NCBI RefSeq assembly: GCF_014490665.1
Contig: NZ_CP061038.1
Coordinates: 2,542,001-2,606,000 of the forward strand
Length of the DNA: 64,000 nt
Direction of reading: 5' to 3'
From: Sphingomonas alpina
GTDB taxonomy: Bacteria > Pseudomonadota > Alphaproteobacteria > Sphingomonadales > Sphingomonadaceae
Part shown: positions 1 through 8,477 of the stretch, one piece after another
Layout: each line of letters opens with the position of its first letter
How positions within the stretch are numbered: the stretch's first letter is position 1
Position numbers and translations under genes: made by a program
The notes under the pieces: generated by a model
Seen by the model: only the letters and a program-made list of their open reading frames with translations
The model's database searches: none
What the model was told of the DNA's origin: nothing

Positions 1-824
1 ACCCGCCGCAACAAGCCTCGCGCCGAGTTGCTGTAGCGCCCCTGCGGATAGGCGCGGAGATAGTCGCGCAGATTGGCCTCGGCCGCGTCGATGATTCCGG
101 CCTGAGCCGAAAACCCCTCTTTCGGCGAACCATATTCATCAAAGGCATCGACCTGGGCACGGTTCACTTCGACGCGCGCCAGCATATAGCGCGCCGTTTC
201 CGCGATCCATGACTGGTCCGCGCCAGCCAGGCTGCGGAACACCGTGGCGGCGGCGTCATAGTCCCCCGCATAAAAGGCTGCCGCGCCGCTCAGATAGCGC
301 TCGAACAGCTTTCCGCGCGGCGACTGGATGCTCTGAGCGATCGGCGCCGCTCCGGCCGCGCCCGCGCAGCTCGGTTGCAAGGCGCGTCGGGCCCGGACCA
401 GTTCGTCGCGATCACGTTGCGGGACCTTGCGCTCCGCCTCGACCGCCGCCACGAAATCATCGGCGCCCAAATGGTTGCTCAGGCAGCGCGATCCCTCGCC
501 ATTGGCATAATTGAGATAGGCGGTCGTTTCCGGGCCGGAATAATTATAACCCGCAAACATCGCCCAATCGAACAAGGCACCCGGTTTCGCTGCAGAGTCC
601 GGCGGGGTCAGACCTTGTTTCGGAGCGCCTCGACCGATCAGGAGCACCAGATTCACCCGCGTATCGTTGCCGGGCGACAGGATCGCCATATTGTCGCAAC
701 CGGTCATGTCGCGATGTTTCAGCTTCCAGGAGGTCGAGCATCCGAAATCACCGCTTGCCATTGCCGGCGCGGACCAGCCGAGCGCAGCGAGCAACAGGAT
801 AAGCGACAGGTAAATCCGGGACAT
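1..824 (-). CDS. Secreted protein with TPR-like helical repeats, C-terminus cut by window edge
   Basis: The frame is open from an ATG at 824 to the first base of the window, about 274 codons, so the C-terminal end is missing. Residues 1-23 form a signal peptide (MSRIYLSLILLLAALGW..APAMA), so the protein is exported. The mature start has two close cysteines (GCSTSWKLKHRDMTGCDN). From about residue 180 come helices of the type AAAFYAGDYDAAATVFRSLAG and YMLARVEVNRAQVDAFDEY, which look like tetratricopeptide repeats. I do not recognise a named family. It is divergent from the DUF1697 gene with about 120 bp between them. Start choice rests on the signal peptide. Confidence 0.7.
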   Translation of the reverse strand, partial: MSRIYLSLILLLAALGWSAPAMASGDFGCSTSWKLKHRDMTGCDNMAILSPGNDTRVNLVLLIGRGAPKQGLTPPDSAAKPGALFDWAMFAGYNYSGPETTAYLNYANGEGSRCLSNHLGADDFVAAVEAERKVPQRDRDELVRARRALQPSCAGAAGAAPIAQSIQSPRGKLFERYLSGAAAFYAGDYDAAATVFRSLAGADQSWIAETARYMLARVEVNRAQVDAFDEYGSPKEGFSAQAGIIDAAEANLRDYLRAYPQGRYSNSARGLLRR

Positions 825-943
825 GACAAAACTCTTCACAGCCGATGATCTCTTGTATCGACATCGACCTAAAGGTCGAGCCATACGGCTTTCACCATGT
901 ACGCCCTGCAATCTTGCAACCCTGCCGGCGCCTGAGCGATCGG

Positions 944-1501
944 ATGCCGATCAAGATCGCCCTGTTCCGCAGCATGGTGATCGGCGACCGCCGGCTGACG
1001 CGCGAGGCGTTGCTGCGCATCGCCGAGGCAGTCGGCGGGGCCGATGCCCGCACGGTGATCGCCACCGGCAATCTCGTGTTCCGGTCGCGCAAAAGCGTGA
1101 GCCGTCTGGAGCAAGAGCTCGAAGCGGCCTGTGCCGAAGAATATGGCCGCGCCACCGAGATCGTCGTCAAGACAGCGGAGGAATGGCGCGCGATGCTCGC
1201 CGCCAATCCGTTCGAGCATGAGGCGCACGAAAAGCCGGCGCACCTGATCCTCTGGGCGATGCGCGATCCGCTGCCCAATCAGGGCCTGGAACAACTGCGC
1301 CGGCGCGCCCAGGGCGCCGAGCGTATCGAGCGCATCGCCAGCGGTGATTTCTATTGCTGGTTCGGCGCCGGCGAGATGGCGGGCTCGAAAATGATCGCCG
1401 GCTTCGGCCTGAAATCGCTTGGCGCGGTCGGCACCAATCGCAACTGGAGTACGGCAACCAGGATCAGCACGGCACTCGACGAGATGGCGAAGCGCGGCTG
1501 A
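944..1501 (+). CDS. DUF1697 domain protein
   Basis: A 185-residue protein that matches the DUF1697 family along its length. The N-terminus MPIKIALFRSMVIGDRRLT corresponds to the family opening (ALLRGINVGG-like), followed by ARTVIATGNLVFRS where the family has a TYIQSGNVVF-like strand. The C-terminal TNRNWSTATRISTAL corresponds to the usual TxRNWxTV motif. The frame is open upstream to 845, but the family alignment places the start at 944. The biochemical function of the family is not established, and the context gives no pathway. Confidence 0.85.
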   Translation: MPIKIALFRSMVIGDRRLTREALLRIAEAVGGADARTVIATGNLVFRSRKSVSRLEQELEAACAEEYGRATEIVVKTAEEWRAMLAANPFEHEAHEKPAHLILWAMRDPLPNQGLEQLRRRAQGAERIERIASGDFYCWFGAGEMAGSKMIAGFGLKSLGAVGTNRNWSTATRISTALDEMAKRG

Positions 1502-1649
1502 TTGAGCCGATGGCCACAAGGATCAGGGCACTTGCCGCGTGGACGGTCCCAAGCGTCGATTCACTTTGGATGGCGTTGATAGCAGCGTCGCACTGACCGA
1601 TCTCCGATTGCTCGCTTACGCTCTTTCTCATCATGAAAACGACTGCAGG

Positions 1650-1840
1650 ATATGCCCCTGTTCCGGGCTGAACGGGCGGCCCGCCCACCCCTGTTATCAA
1701 CCGTCCCACCCCTGTTATCTCAATAACAGGGGTGGGAGGCCTCAAGCCATTGAACAGGAACGAAGAAATATCATCCAGAATCCAACACGACCCCTGTTAT
1801 CGCGCGATGTTTTTTTATTTTGAGGAACAGGGGTAAGCGG
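1650..1840 (+). repeat. AACAG-hairpin element, locus 1 (AACAGGGG spelling)
   Basis: The gene-free stretch 1502-2046 holds this element. A perfect 14-bp stem with a 4-nt loop lies at 1705-1736 (arms CCCACCCCTGTTAT and ATAACAGGGGTGGG). About 14 bp downstream comes CCATTGAACAG (1747-1757). Further copies of the octamer AACAGGGG or its complement lie at 1655, 1688, 1709, 1725, 1791 and 1826, with one imperfect copy at 1753. A T7 run precedes the last copy. The same layout with other spellings occurs near 41.6 kb (inverted) and 55.2 kb. The remainder, 1841-2046, shows no convincing gene. Confidence 0.8.
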
Positions 1841-2046
1841 CGGCACCATGGACAGGGCCGCCTTCAGCTGCAGCCCGGTGTCCTGGGTCTGGTCGGCAAG
1901 CCGCGAAAGCCGCGGGATCGCCGCCTCTCCTCGGATAAGCGGCCGGGCGCGCTGGTGCAGGTCGAGAGAATCGATGCCGCCGACACGGTGTGGAGCTCTG
2001 CCCCCGCGCATCACCGGCTTGGCGAGTGGCCGCTTGCAAAGGAAAC

Positions 2047-2121
2047 TGGCTGGGGCGGCAGGATTCGAACCTGCGAATGGCGGCATCAAAAGCCGCTGCC
2101 TTACCGCTTGGCGACGCCCCA
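2047..2121 (-). tRNA. tRNA-Gln(TTG)
   Basis: Read on the minus strand the gene folds as a complete cloverleaf. The acceptor stem is TGGGGCG with CGCCCCA, the discriminator is G, and CCA is encoded. The anticodon loop CTTTTGATG presents TTG, and the T arm contains GGTTCGAATCC. The gene sits just downstream of ilvE on the same strand. Confidence 0.97.
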
Positions 2122-2189
2122 ACGAGAATGCGCGGCCTTAAGGCCGAGAATGCCTCATGAAAAGAGGCAAAGCGCCGGCCGGCCGCAGT

Positions 2190-3287
2190 TCAGTCGAGAC
2201 GCGTGACCCAGCCATGCGGATCGGGTGCCTGGCCGCGCTGGATTTCCACCAGACGGCTGCGCATCTGCGTGGTGAGTTGGCCCGCGCCGCCGCCACCGAT
2301 CGTGAAGCTGCCCTCCGGCGTCGAGACCTTGCCGATCGGCGTCACCACCGCGGCGGTGCCGCAGGCAAAGGATTCGGTCAGCCGGCCGCTCGCGGCATCG
2401 GCGCGCCACTGGTCGAGCGAATAGGGCTCCTCGCGCACCGTGATGCCCTGCTCGCGTGCCAGCTTCAGGATCGAATCGCGCGTGATGCCAGGCAGGATCG
2501 TGCCGGTCAGCGGCGGGGTGAGCATCGATCCGTCGTCGAACACGAAGAAGATGTTCATGCCGCCCAGTTCCTCGATCCAGCGGCGCTCGACCGCGTCGAG
2601 AAACACGACCTGGTCGCAGCCATGACGGATCGCCTCGGACTGGGCGAGCAGGCTGGAGGCGTAATTGCCGCCGCATTTCGCCGCGCCGGTGCCGCCTGGC
2701 GCCGCGCGCGTATAATCCTGCGATACCCAGAGCGAGACGCTCGGTGCGCCGCCCTTGAAATAGGCGCCGACCGACGAGGCGATGACCATATAGAGATATT
2801 CGGAGCTCGGCTTCACGCCGAGGAACACTTCGCTCGCGATCATGAAAGGGCGAAGATAGAGCGACCCGCCATCGCTTTCCGGGATCCAGTCGCGATCGAT
2901 CTCGACCAGCCGACGGACCGACTCGAGGAAGATCTCCTCGGGCAGTTCGGGCATCGCCATGCGGCGTGCCGAGTCCTGGAAGCGCCGGGCGTTCGCCTCG
3001 GGCCGGAACAGCGCGGTACCGCCATCGGCGAGGCGATAGGCCTTCATGCCCTCGAAAATCTCCTGCGCATAATGAAGCACCGACGAAGCCGGGTCCATTT
3101 GCAGCGGCGCACGCGCCTGGATCTTTGCGCTGTGCCACCCCTGCCCCTCGGTATAGCGCACCACCGCCATATGGTCGGTAAAGACTCGGCCGAACCCGGG
3201 ATCGATCAAACGCTCAGCGCGCTCATTGGCCGCAACGGGCGACGCATTGGCTTCGATTTCGAACGACAGGCCGGTATTCGCGGTCAT
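2190..3287 (-). CDS. ilvE: Branched-chain amino acid aminotransferase
   Basis: A 365-residue fold-type IV PLP aminotransferase that interconverts leucine, isoleucine and valine with their 2-oxo acids in the cytosol. The family landmarks are in order: HYAQEIFEGMKAYR (about 72-85), SLYLRPFMIAS (142-152), the PLP-lysine segment GGTGAAKCGGNYA with Lys204, EELGGMNIFF (about 241-250), and GTAAVVTPIG near the C-terminus. Length is normal for the long bacterial and eukaryotic BCAT type. It is divergent from a MarR-family gene 73 bp away, a likely regulator although no binding site is obvious. Confidence 0.97.
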   Translation of the reverse strand: MTANTGLSFEIEANASPVAANERAERLIDPGFGRVFTDHMAVVRYTEGQGWHSAKIQARAPLQMDPASSVLHYAQEIFEGMKAYRLADGGTALFRPEANARRFQDSARRMAMPELPEEIFLESVRRLVEIDRDWIPESDGGSLYLRPFMIASEVFLGVKPSSEYLYMVIASSVGAYFKGGAPSVSLWVSQDYTRAAPGGTGAAKCGGNYASSLLAQSEAIRHGCDQVVFLDAVERRWIEELGGMNIFFVFDDGSMLTPPLTGTILPGITRDSILKLAREQGITVREEPYSLDQWRADAASGRLTESFACGTAAVVTPIGKVSTPEGSFTIGGGGAGQLTTQMRSRLVEIQRGQAPDPHGWVTRLD

Positions 3288-3360
3288 GACTTTCCTCTAC
3301 GGGTTCGGGGCTGCCGCACCCGGATCGGGGCGGCAAACAGGTTGCGAACGCGTAAGACGG

Positions 3361-3867
3361 ATGGCAAAACGGGTCAACATGGCTGCCCCAACCTCCTCTG
3401 CTTCACCCCTGTTCCTCCGCGAACCCGAAATCCGGCGCGGCGTGGAACTCCTGTATTTCGGCAATAGCCATCTGACCCGGTCAATCGACCGCGGTCTGGC
3501 GGCGCAGGGGCTGGGCCGCGCGCATCACCGCGCGCTCTATTTCGTAGCGCGTCAGCCCGACATGACGGTCAGCCAGTTGCTTGGCCTGCTCGCTATCACA
3601 AAACAGTCTTTGGGCCGTGTTCTCAATGAGTTGACCGACCGAAAGCTGATCGATGTACGCCCCGGCGAACGCGACCGGCGGCAGCGGCTGTTGCGGTTGA
3701 CGGCGGACGGTGCCGCACTGGAAAATGAGTTGTTCGAGGCGCTGCGCGAACGCCTGTCGGCCGCTTATGCAAGTGCGGGACAGGCGGCGGTGGGCGGCTT
3801 CTGGGCAGTACTCGAGGGGCTGATCCCGGCCGAGGAACGGACCCGCGTCGAGGGCCTGCGCGACTGA
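3361..3867 (+). CDS. MarR-family transcriptional regulator
   Basis: A 168-residue winged-helix regulator. The segment LGRAHHRALYFVARQPDMTVSQLLGLLAI leads into the recognition helix (ITKQSLGRVLNELTDRKLID), followed by the wing PGERDRRQRLLRLTADG. The C-terminal helices would form the dimer interface. The longer open frame to 3226 overlaps the ilvE start and is unlikely. ATG at 3361 is used and ATG at 3379 is an alternative. Divergent pairing with ilvE suggests control of ilvE or of its own promoter. Confidence 0.9.
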   Translation: MAKRVNMAAPTSSASPLFLREPEIRRGVELLYFGNSHLTRSIDRGLAAQGLGRAHHRALYFVARQPDMTVSQLLGLLAITKQSLGRVLNELTDRKLIDVRPGERDRRQRLLRLTADGAALENELFEALRERLSAAYASAGQAAVGGFWAVLEGLIPAEERTRVEGLRD

Positions 3868-3922
3868 GGCACAGGGTTTCTGTCGACTTGCACACAGTTG
3901 ATCCGGGTGCACGAGCACCCGG

Positions 3923-5725
3923 TCAGAGCATCTTGAGATATTCCAGCAGGGCCCGCCGGTCGGCGTCGGACAATGTCGTGCCGAATTCGTGCCCGCAGCG
4001 GCTGTTCCCCGAATTGAGATTATCGCAGCCCGTCGTCACCCGGTCGCTGTTGAGCCCCGGCTGTACCGCGGCCAGCCCCACCGCCTGGATGTCATAGGCG
4101 GCACCGACCTTGAACGATGCGGCGCGTTGGCTGGCCGGCTTGAGCAGGTCGGCCAGCGTCGCGACCGATCCATTGTGGAGATACGGCGCGGTCGCCCAGA
4201 TACCGAACAGCACGCGTGACTCATAGCGATGCTTGCCATCGGCGGGCGCCGCCGCCGCCTCGTTGAACGAATCGTCGAGCGCCTGCTTCACATCGTTCGA
4301 CGGCGTCGGTGCCTGCACCTCCGGGCTCAGAGCCAGACTGGCCTTGGCACCCCGGTCGCGCCAGATCGCCGGCACCCATGACCCGCTCTGCAGGATCGCG
4401 CCGCCGACCGCCACGCCGAGCAGGCTGAAGGTCGTGGCCGGGTTGGGGATCGGCTTGGTCAGGAACGGGATATGCGCGCCCTTCAGCACGCCGGGATCCG
4501 ACTCCCGCGCCAGGATGTCATATTGCCGCGTATCGGTGCCGACATCGAGCAGCGGCGTCGCCCAGGTGCTTTGCCCCGGGATTCGTTTCACGCCCGGCGT
4601 GACGCCGTGACAGGAGACGCAGCCGCCCTGGCTGTCGGGCAGGTTGAAGATCGCCTGCCCGCGCGCGGCCAGCGCCTGATCAATGGCAAAGGGCCATTTC
4701 GGCGCGCCGATCTGCTTGACCAGATCTTCCAGCTTGAGCAGCCCGTCGAACTGGACCGAGGTCGCGTTGGGCGTACCCTTGTTGAGGAAGTCCACGCCGA
4801 ACAGGTGGAAGAAGGATTTGCGCGGCCGGAACTTGCCGAACACGCCGACCACTTCGCCGGTGTTGCGCGCCAGGCCGTAAATGTCGCTGCCATTGGCGGC
4901 AAAGCCAGGCCATTGCGTGTAATCCTGCTTCGGCGCGTTCCACAAAAAGGGATAGCGGACCGGCGCATCGGCGAGCTTGATATTGCCCGGAATCAGATAG
5001 CTGGGCGGCTTGCCGAGATCGAGGCCCGCGAGCCGGTCGAAGATCATGCTGACCGCGTCGAGCCGCCCGACGCCCCATAAGGGCGTGGGATAGGCGCCGG
5101 TGCGCAGCGCATTTTCGCGCAAGAACCACAAATCCACATCCTGGCGGAGCTGCGTCACCTTCTTCTTCGGTGCGTTCGCCCCCAAAATCTCCGCGGCAAA
5201 GGCGGCGAAGGTCGCATTGGTTGCCCGCACCCGGTCGACCGCGTCGAGCATGTCGGACAGCAATGCCTGGAAATCGACCAGCGCCGGACCGCCATCGACG
5301 CGATATTGCTGCGTGCCCACGCTGATCTGGCGCGTGTGACAGGCAGCACAGGTCATGCCGGCCATTTCCTGGCCCGCCGGGCCGGCCTTGGTGAAGCCGA
5401 CCGGCAAGTCGGCGCCAGGATTGGGCAGATAACCGTAGCGCGCCAGCTGATCGCCGAGAAAGGGCTGGCCATCGGTCGTCTTCAGCGCCGCGAGCCAGGC
5501 ATAGGGGATCATCTGCGACCCCTGGTCCCGGCTGTAGAAATCGCTCCGTGTGGCATCGGTCCAGGCGCCGCCCTGATCGAGGAAGATGACCGCGGGCGTC
5601 GCCGCCGCAACAGGTGTATCCTGCCCCACCGCTCCACTCGCCAGGACGGTACCGGACAGGACCAGGCTGGTGGCGACCGATGCCGCCAAAGTGAGCTTTC
5701 CGAACGAGCGAGTGCTGCGCATCAC
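3923..5725 (-). CDS. RoxA-like diheme cytochrome c
   Basis: A 600-residue exported protein with an N-terminal signal sequence (cleavage near ASGAVGQD). It has exactly two c-type heme sites, CAACH at 126-130 and CVSCH at 369-373. The C-terminal APYLHNGSVATLADLL is characteristic of diheme proteins of the RoxA/RoxB and cytochrome c peroxidase (CcpA/MauG) superfamily. Size and heme spacing fit the RoxA-like branch (rubber oxygenases and uncharacterised relatives) better than the roughly 330-residue CcpA peroxidases. The substrate cannot be told from sequence. No maturation or partner gene is adjacent, and it faces the MarR gene tail to tail. Confidence 0.85.
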   Translation of the reverse strand: MMRSTRSFGKLTLAASVATSLVLSGTVLASGAVGQDTPVAAATPAVIFLDQGGAWTDATRSDFYSRDQGSQMIPYAWLAALKTTDGQPFLGDQLARYGYLPNPGADLPVGFTKAGPAGQEMAGMTCAACHTRQISVGTQQYRVDGGPALVDFQALLSDMLDAVDRVRATNATFAAFAAEILGANAPKKKVTQLRQDVDLWFLRENALRTGAYPTPLWGVGRLDAVSMIFDRLAGLDLGKPPSYLIPGNIKLADAPVRYPFLWNAPKQDYTQWPGFAANGSDIYGLARNTGEVVGVFGKFRPRKSFFHLFGVDFLNKGTPNATSVQFDGLLKLEDLVKQIGAPKWPFAIDQALAARGQAIFNLPDSQGGCVSCHGVTPGVKRIPGQSTWATPLLDVGTDTRQYDILARESDPGVLKGAHIPFLTKPIPNPATTFSLLGVAVGGAILQSGSWVPAIWRDRGAKASLALSPEVQAPTPSNDVKQALDDSFNEAAAAPADGKHRYESRVLFGIWATAPYLHNGSVATLADLLKPASQRAASFKVGAAYDIQAVGLAAVQPGLNSDRVTTGCDNLNSGNSRCGHEFGTTLSDADRRALLEYLKML

Positions 5726-5826
5726 CGATCTCCTGAACCATGGCCACGCGGTACACAGGGGCTCAACCCGGCGATCGACAGCGACGCGCCGGTTGCAGCA
5801 CAGGATCGATAAGATGATCCGTTTCC

Positions 5827-6855
5827 CTAAGGGTAGAGTGGGACCATAGCGGCCCCTTCAAGGCAATCGCTATTGGCTCCATTCCGGCACCAACTAAGGC
5901 GTTTGGTGCGGTTTCGGCTTGAGCTACCGCCCTGCCGTTCGCCCTGAGCCTGTCGAAGAGCCGTCCTTCTCGTTCCGGTGCGAGGAGAAGAAGGACGGTG
6001 CGACAAGCTCAGCACGAACGGGAAAAGGGTGATTCTACCCAGGCCTACGGCGCTCTGGCGCGCGGCGGCCGCCATTTCGGCATTGCGCCGGACCGAAGCG
6101 CGGATCGTTTCGACCAACAGCGTCTTCAGCGCATCCTCGCGATCGAGAATATTCAGCCCCTCGCGCGTCGAGCCTCCGGGGCTGGCCACGCGATCGGCCA
6201 ATATGGCCGGCGACACGTCGGCCGCGGCCGCGAGCAGCGCAGAGCCCTGCACCGTGGCGACCGCCAGCCGTTCGGCCTGGTCGGCCGGCAAACCGAGCGT
6301 GGCACCCGCCGCGGCCAGTGCATCGATGAAGCGGTAGAGAAAGGCCGGGCCGCTGCCGGCAACCGCCGTGAGCACGTTGAACAGCGCGTCGTCATCGATC
6401 CATTCGACCAGCCCGAGCGGTGTCATCAGCGCGGCGACCTGGTCGCGCGCCGCCGCATCGGCGCTTTCCGAATAGAGGCCGACCACGCCCTTGCCGATAC
6501 CGACCGGCAGATTGGGCATTGCGCGGACGATCGCGCCGGTACGGAAGCGCTTCGCCAGCGCGGCTTCTTCGACGCCGGCCAGGATCGAGATCAGCACCGG
6601 CACGCCAGCCAGCCGCTCGCCATAACGCGCCGCGATATCGTCGATCTGCTGCGGCTTCATCGCCAGCATCACCATATCGGGCAAGTCGCCGTCCGGCAGG
6701 TCGCGCGCCTGGCGCACGCCGCCCGGGAAGTCGCGGTCACCACGGTTGACGATGTCGATCCGGTCGGGCGCCACCACCCCGCTCGCGACCCACTGGCGCA
6801 GCATCGCGCCGCCCATATTGCCGCAGCCGACCAGCCATAATCGCGGCGAACTCAC
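5827..6855 (-). CDS. proC: Pyrroline-5-carboxylate reductase with repeat-derived tail
   Basis: This enzyme makes proline by NAD(P)H reduction of pyrroline-5-carboxylate. LWLVGCGNMGGAML is the dinucleotide-binding glycine motif. AMPNLPVGIGKGV, AVAGSGPAFLYRFIDAL and ASPGGSTREGLNIL are the conserved C-terminal-domain motifs. The start is GTG at 6855, overlapping the stop of the upstream YbjN-like gene, which implies translational coupling. The longer frame to 6954 lies inside that gene. The normal enzyme would end near GLGRIT, about residue 276. Here a further 66 residues follow, and most of them are the translation of an inverted repeat (FPFVLSLS...ALRQAQGE). Confidence 0.95.
   Translation of the reverse strand: MSSPRLWLVGCGNMGGAMLRQWVASGVVAPDRIDIVNRGDRDFPGGVRQARDLPDGDLPDMVMLAMKPQQIDDIAARYGERLAGVPVLISILAGVEEAALAKRFRTGAIVRAMPNLPVGIGKGVVGLYSESADAAARDQVAALMTPLGLVEWIDDDALFNVLTAVAGSGPAFLYRFIDALAAAGATLGLPADQAERLAVATVQGSALLAAAADVSPAILADRVASPGGSTREGLNILDREDALKTLLVETIRASVRRNAEMAAAARQSAVGLGRITLFPFVLSLSHRPSSPRTGTRRTALRQAQGERQGGSSSRNRTKRLSWCRNGANSDCLEGAAMVPLYP
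5935..6021. repeat. Dispersed inverted repeat (FVLSLS type) inside the proC 3' end
   Basis: The arms start with CCGTTCGCCCTGAGCCTGTC and end with GACAAGCTCAGCACGAACGG. Inside are the inner complementary arms CCGTCCTTCT and AGAAGGACGG around a short loop. The copy at 11681-11770 shares the CGTTCG..CTGAGC..GTCGAAG arm. This is the REP-like family common between sphingomonad genes. Here it lies inside an open frame and supplies the C-terminus of ProC. Confidence 0.85.
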
Positions 6856-7352
6856 GCCTCGCCCTGCGTCTCGGTCATTGCCGCGGCCATCGCTTCCTTC
6901 GGGCTCTTGCCGCCCCACAGGACGAACTGGAACACCGGATAGAAGCGCTCGCACTCGTCGATCGCGGATTCGACCAGCAGTTCAGCGGCGCCGAGCGACA
7001 AGGTGCCGCCATCGCCCTCGATCATCGCGGCGTGGCGATAGAGCAGGATGCCGCTCGACGACCAGAGCTCGAAATGACCGACCCAGAGCTGTTCGTTGAT
7101 CAGCCCGATCGCCTCGTAGATCGCGGCGCGGCGCTCATCGGTTACGCGAATGTCTGGGAAAGCGAGGAATTGCAGTACGCTGTCCTCGTCGCGCCACAGC
7201 GCGCGAAGCTCGTACTGCGTCCAGCTGCCCTTGACCTTGGCGATCACCTCATCCTCGAGGCGCTCATGCTCCCAGCCATGCGCCGAAAAATAGCTTTCGA
7301 GCATATCGATCGGCGCGGCATCGTCGCGTTCGTAATCGGCTTCGTCGAGCAT
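6852..7352 (-). CDS. YbjN domain protein
   Basis: A 166-residue acidic protein of the YbjN family, whose fold resembles type III secretion chaperones and whose cellular role is poorly defined. The N-terminal DAAPIDMLESYFSAHGWEHE and the central YELRALWRDEDSVLQFLAFPD are typical. The C-terminal YPVFQFVLWGGKSPKEAM is also characteristic. ATG at 7352 is preceded by an in-frame GTG at 7355. It sits between ubiK and proC on one strand, and its TGA overlaps the proC GTG, so the two are probably co-translated. Confidence 0.88.
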   Translation of the reverse strand: MLDEADYERDDAAPIDMLESYFSAHGWEHERLEDEVIAKVKGSWTQYELRALWRDEDSVLQFLAFPDIRVTDERRAAIYEAIGLINEQLWVGHFELWSSSGILLYRHAAMIEGDGGTLSLGAAELLVESAIDECERFYPVFQFVLWGGKSPKEAMAAAMTETQGEA

Positions 7353-7461
7353 CACTCGTGCCCCCTGGCGGCATCACTCATATACACAGCGGTGCCGGGG
7401 TGGATGATCTCATGCAAGCCGCAGACCGGCAAGGCTTTCGAAAAAACTGTGGAAAAGATGA

Positions 7462-7740
7462 TCAGGCTCCGGCTTTCGGCTTTCTCGCCGGCTTTTCGGT
7501 ACCCTTGCCTTCGAGCGCATCGAGCCGTGCGCGCAACGCATCGGCGTCGTCGCGCGCCGCGGCGGCCATCGCCTTGACCGCTTCGAACTCGTCGCGCGAC
7601 ACGAAATCGAGCCCGCCGATCCATTCCTTCGCGCGCGAACGGGCGCCGGCCTCGGCTTCGCGGCCGACCCCGGCGAGCGTGCCGGCGGCGCCGTTCACGA
7701 ACTTCACGAAATCGTCGAAGAGCTTGTTGTCGGACTGCAT
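7462..7740 (-). CDS. ubiK: UbiK accessory factor (BMFP family)
   Basis: A 92-residue helical protein of the UbiK/YqiC (BMFP) family, which assists ubiquinone biosynthesis and binds membranes. The N-terminal NKLFDDFVKFVNGAAGTLAG matches the family amphipathic helix. The heptad segment DEFEAVKAMAAAARDDADAL is the trimerising coiled coil, and the tail is lysine-rich. The start at 7740 fits the family length, while the frame continues to 7770 into tspO. It lies upstream of the YbjN-like gene and proC on the same strand. Confidence 0.9.
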   Translation of the reverse strand: MQSDNKLFDDFVKFVNGAAGTLAGVGREAEAGARSRAKEWIGGLDFVSRDEFEAVKAMAAAARDDADALRARLDALEGKGTEKPARKPKAGA

Positions 7741-7766
7741 GGGTATTTTATTCCTGAATAAAATCG

Positions 7767-8390
7767 TCAAAGGCTGATTTGGGTGCTGCTCGACGATGGC
7801 ACAAGTGTTTCGGCATTCGGGTTCAACTGATCGATCTGTAAGGTCAAGAGCCCTGCGACCACCAGCCAGGCCAGATAGGGCACCAACAGCCAGGCCGCCG
7901 CGGCACGAATCCGCCCGAACAGAAGCGTCGTCGCGAGCGCGAGCACGAACATGATCGCAATCACGATCAGTGACCAGAACACCTGATGCGCGCCGAAGAA
8001 TAACGGACTCCAGATCAAGTTCACCACCAGTTGCAGTGCGAACAGCAGGATGGCGGGGCCGCGCAGCTTCGATCCGCGCGCATGGATGATCATCGCCAGC
8101 GCCAGGCCCATGAAGATATAGATGATGGTCCAGGCCACCGGAAACGCCCAGTCGGGCGGCGTCAGGTCGGGCTTGGTCAGCGCCGCGTACCAGCGATTCG
8201 CCGAGCCGGTCGGCACCAGCCGCGCCGAGGCGAAGCCGAGCAACAGGATGAATGGCACGGTGACCATCGCCCAGCGCAGGAACGCCAGCCGAAGCTGCTG
8301 TTTCGATGCGATTTCCCTCAACTCAGTCGCCCTTCCGTCCTGCCGCGGGCCGGAACGCCGTGATAAGCGCCCCTGTCGGTCCCGCGACAC
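7767..8390 (-). CDS. tspO: TspO/MBR family membrane protein
   Basis: Five predicted membrane helices and the family signatures are visible: WYAALTKPDLTPPDWAFPVAWTIIY in the loop after helix 1, then ALQLVVNLIWSPLFFGAHQ, then WLLVPYLAWLVVAGLL. TspO (CrtK) proteins bind porphyrins and tetrapyrroles and affect stress and pigment responses in alphaproteobacteria. The roughly 35-residue basic N-terminal extension is longer than usual, so a downstream start such as a TTG before REIASKQQ is possible. No carotenoid genes are adjacent. Confidence 0.92.
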   Translation of the reverse strand: MSRDRQGRLSRRSGPRQDGRATELREIASKQQLRLAFLRWAMVTVPFILLLGFASARLVPTGSANRWYAALTKPDLTPPDWAFPVAWTIIYIFMGLALAMIIHARGSKLRGPAILLFALQLVVNLIWSPLFFGAHQVFWSLIVIAIMFVLALATTLLFGRIRAAAAWLLVPYLAWLVVAGLLTLQIDQLNPNAETLVPSSSSTQISL

Positions 8391-8477
8391 CTTGTTCGCA
8401 ATATAGAAGAACGCAAGCGGAAGCGGAGCTTTAAATTCCGCAGATGCGAACGAAATCAGGACGTTTTCGACTTTGGC

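Noticed and set aside
2047..2121. tRNA-Gln as an attachment site of an integrated element
   Set aside because: No integrase gene and no second copy of the tRNA 3' end was seen nearby.
1742..2122. Minus-strand frame of 126 codons running through tRNA-Gln
   Set aside because: The first third is the translated tRNA. The stretch 1842-2040 reads plausibly (IDSLDLHQRARPLIRGEAA) and could be a gene remnant, but it has no start of its own and no recognisable family.
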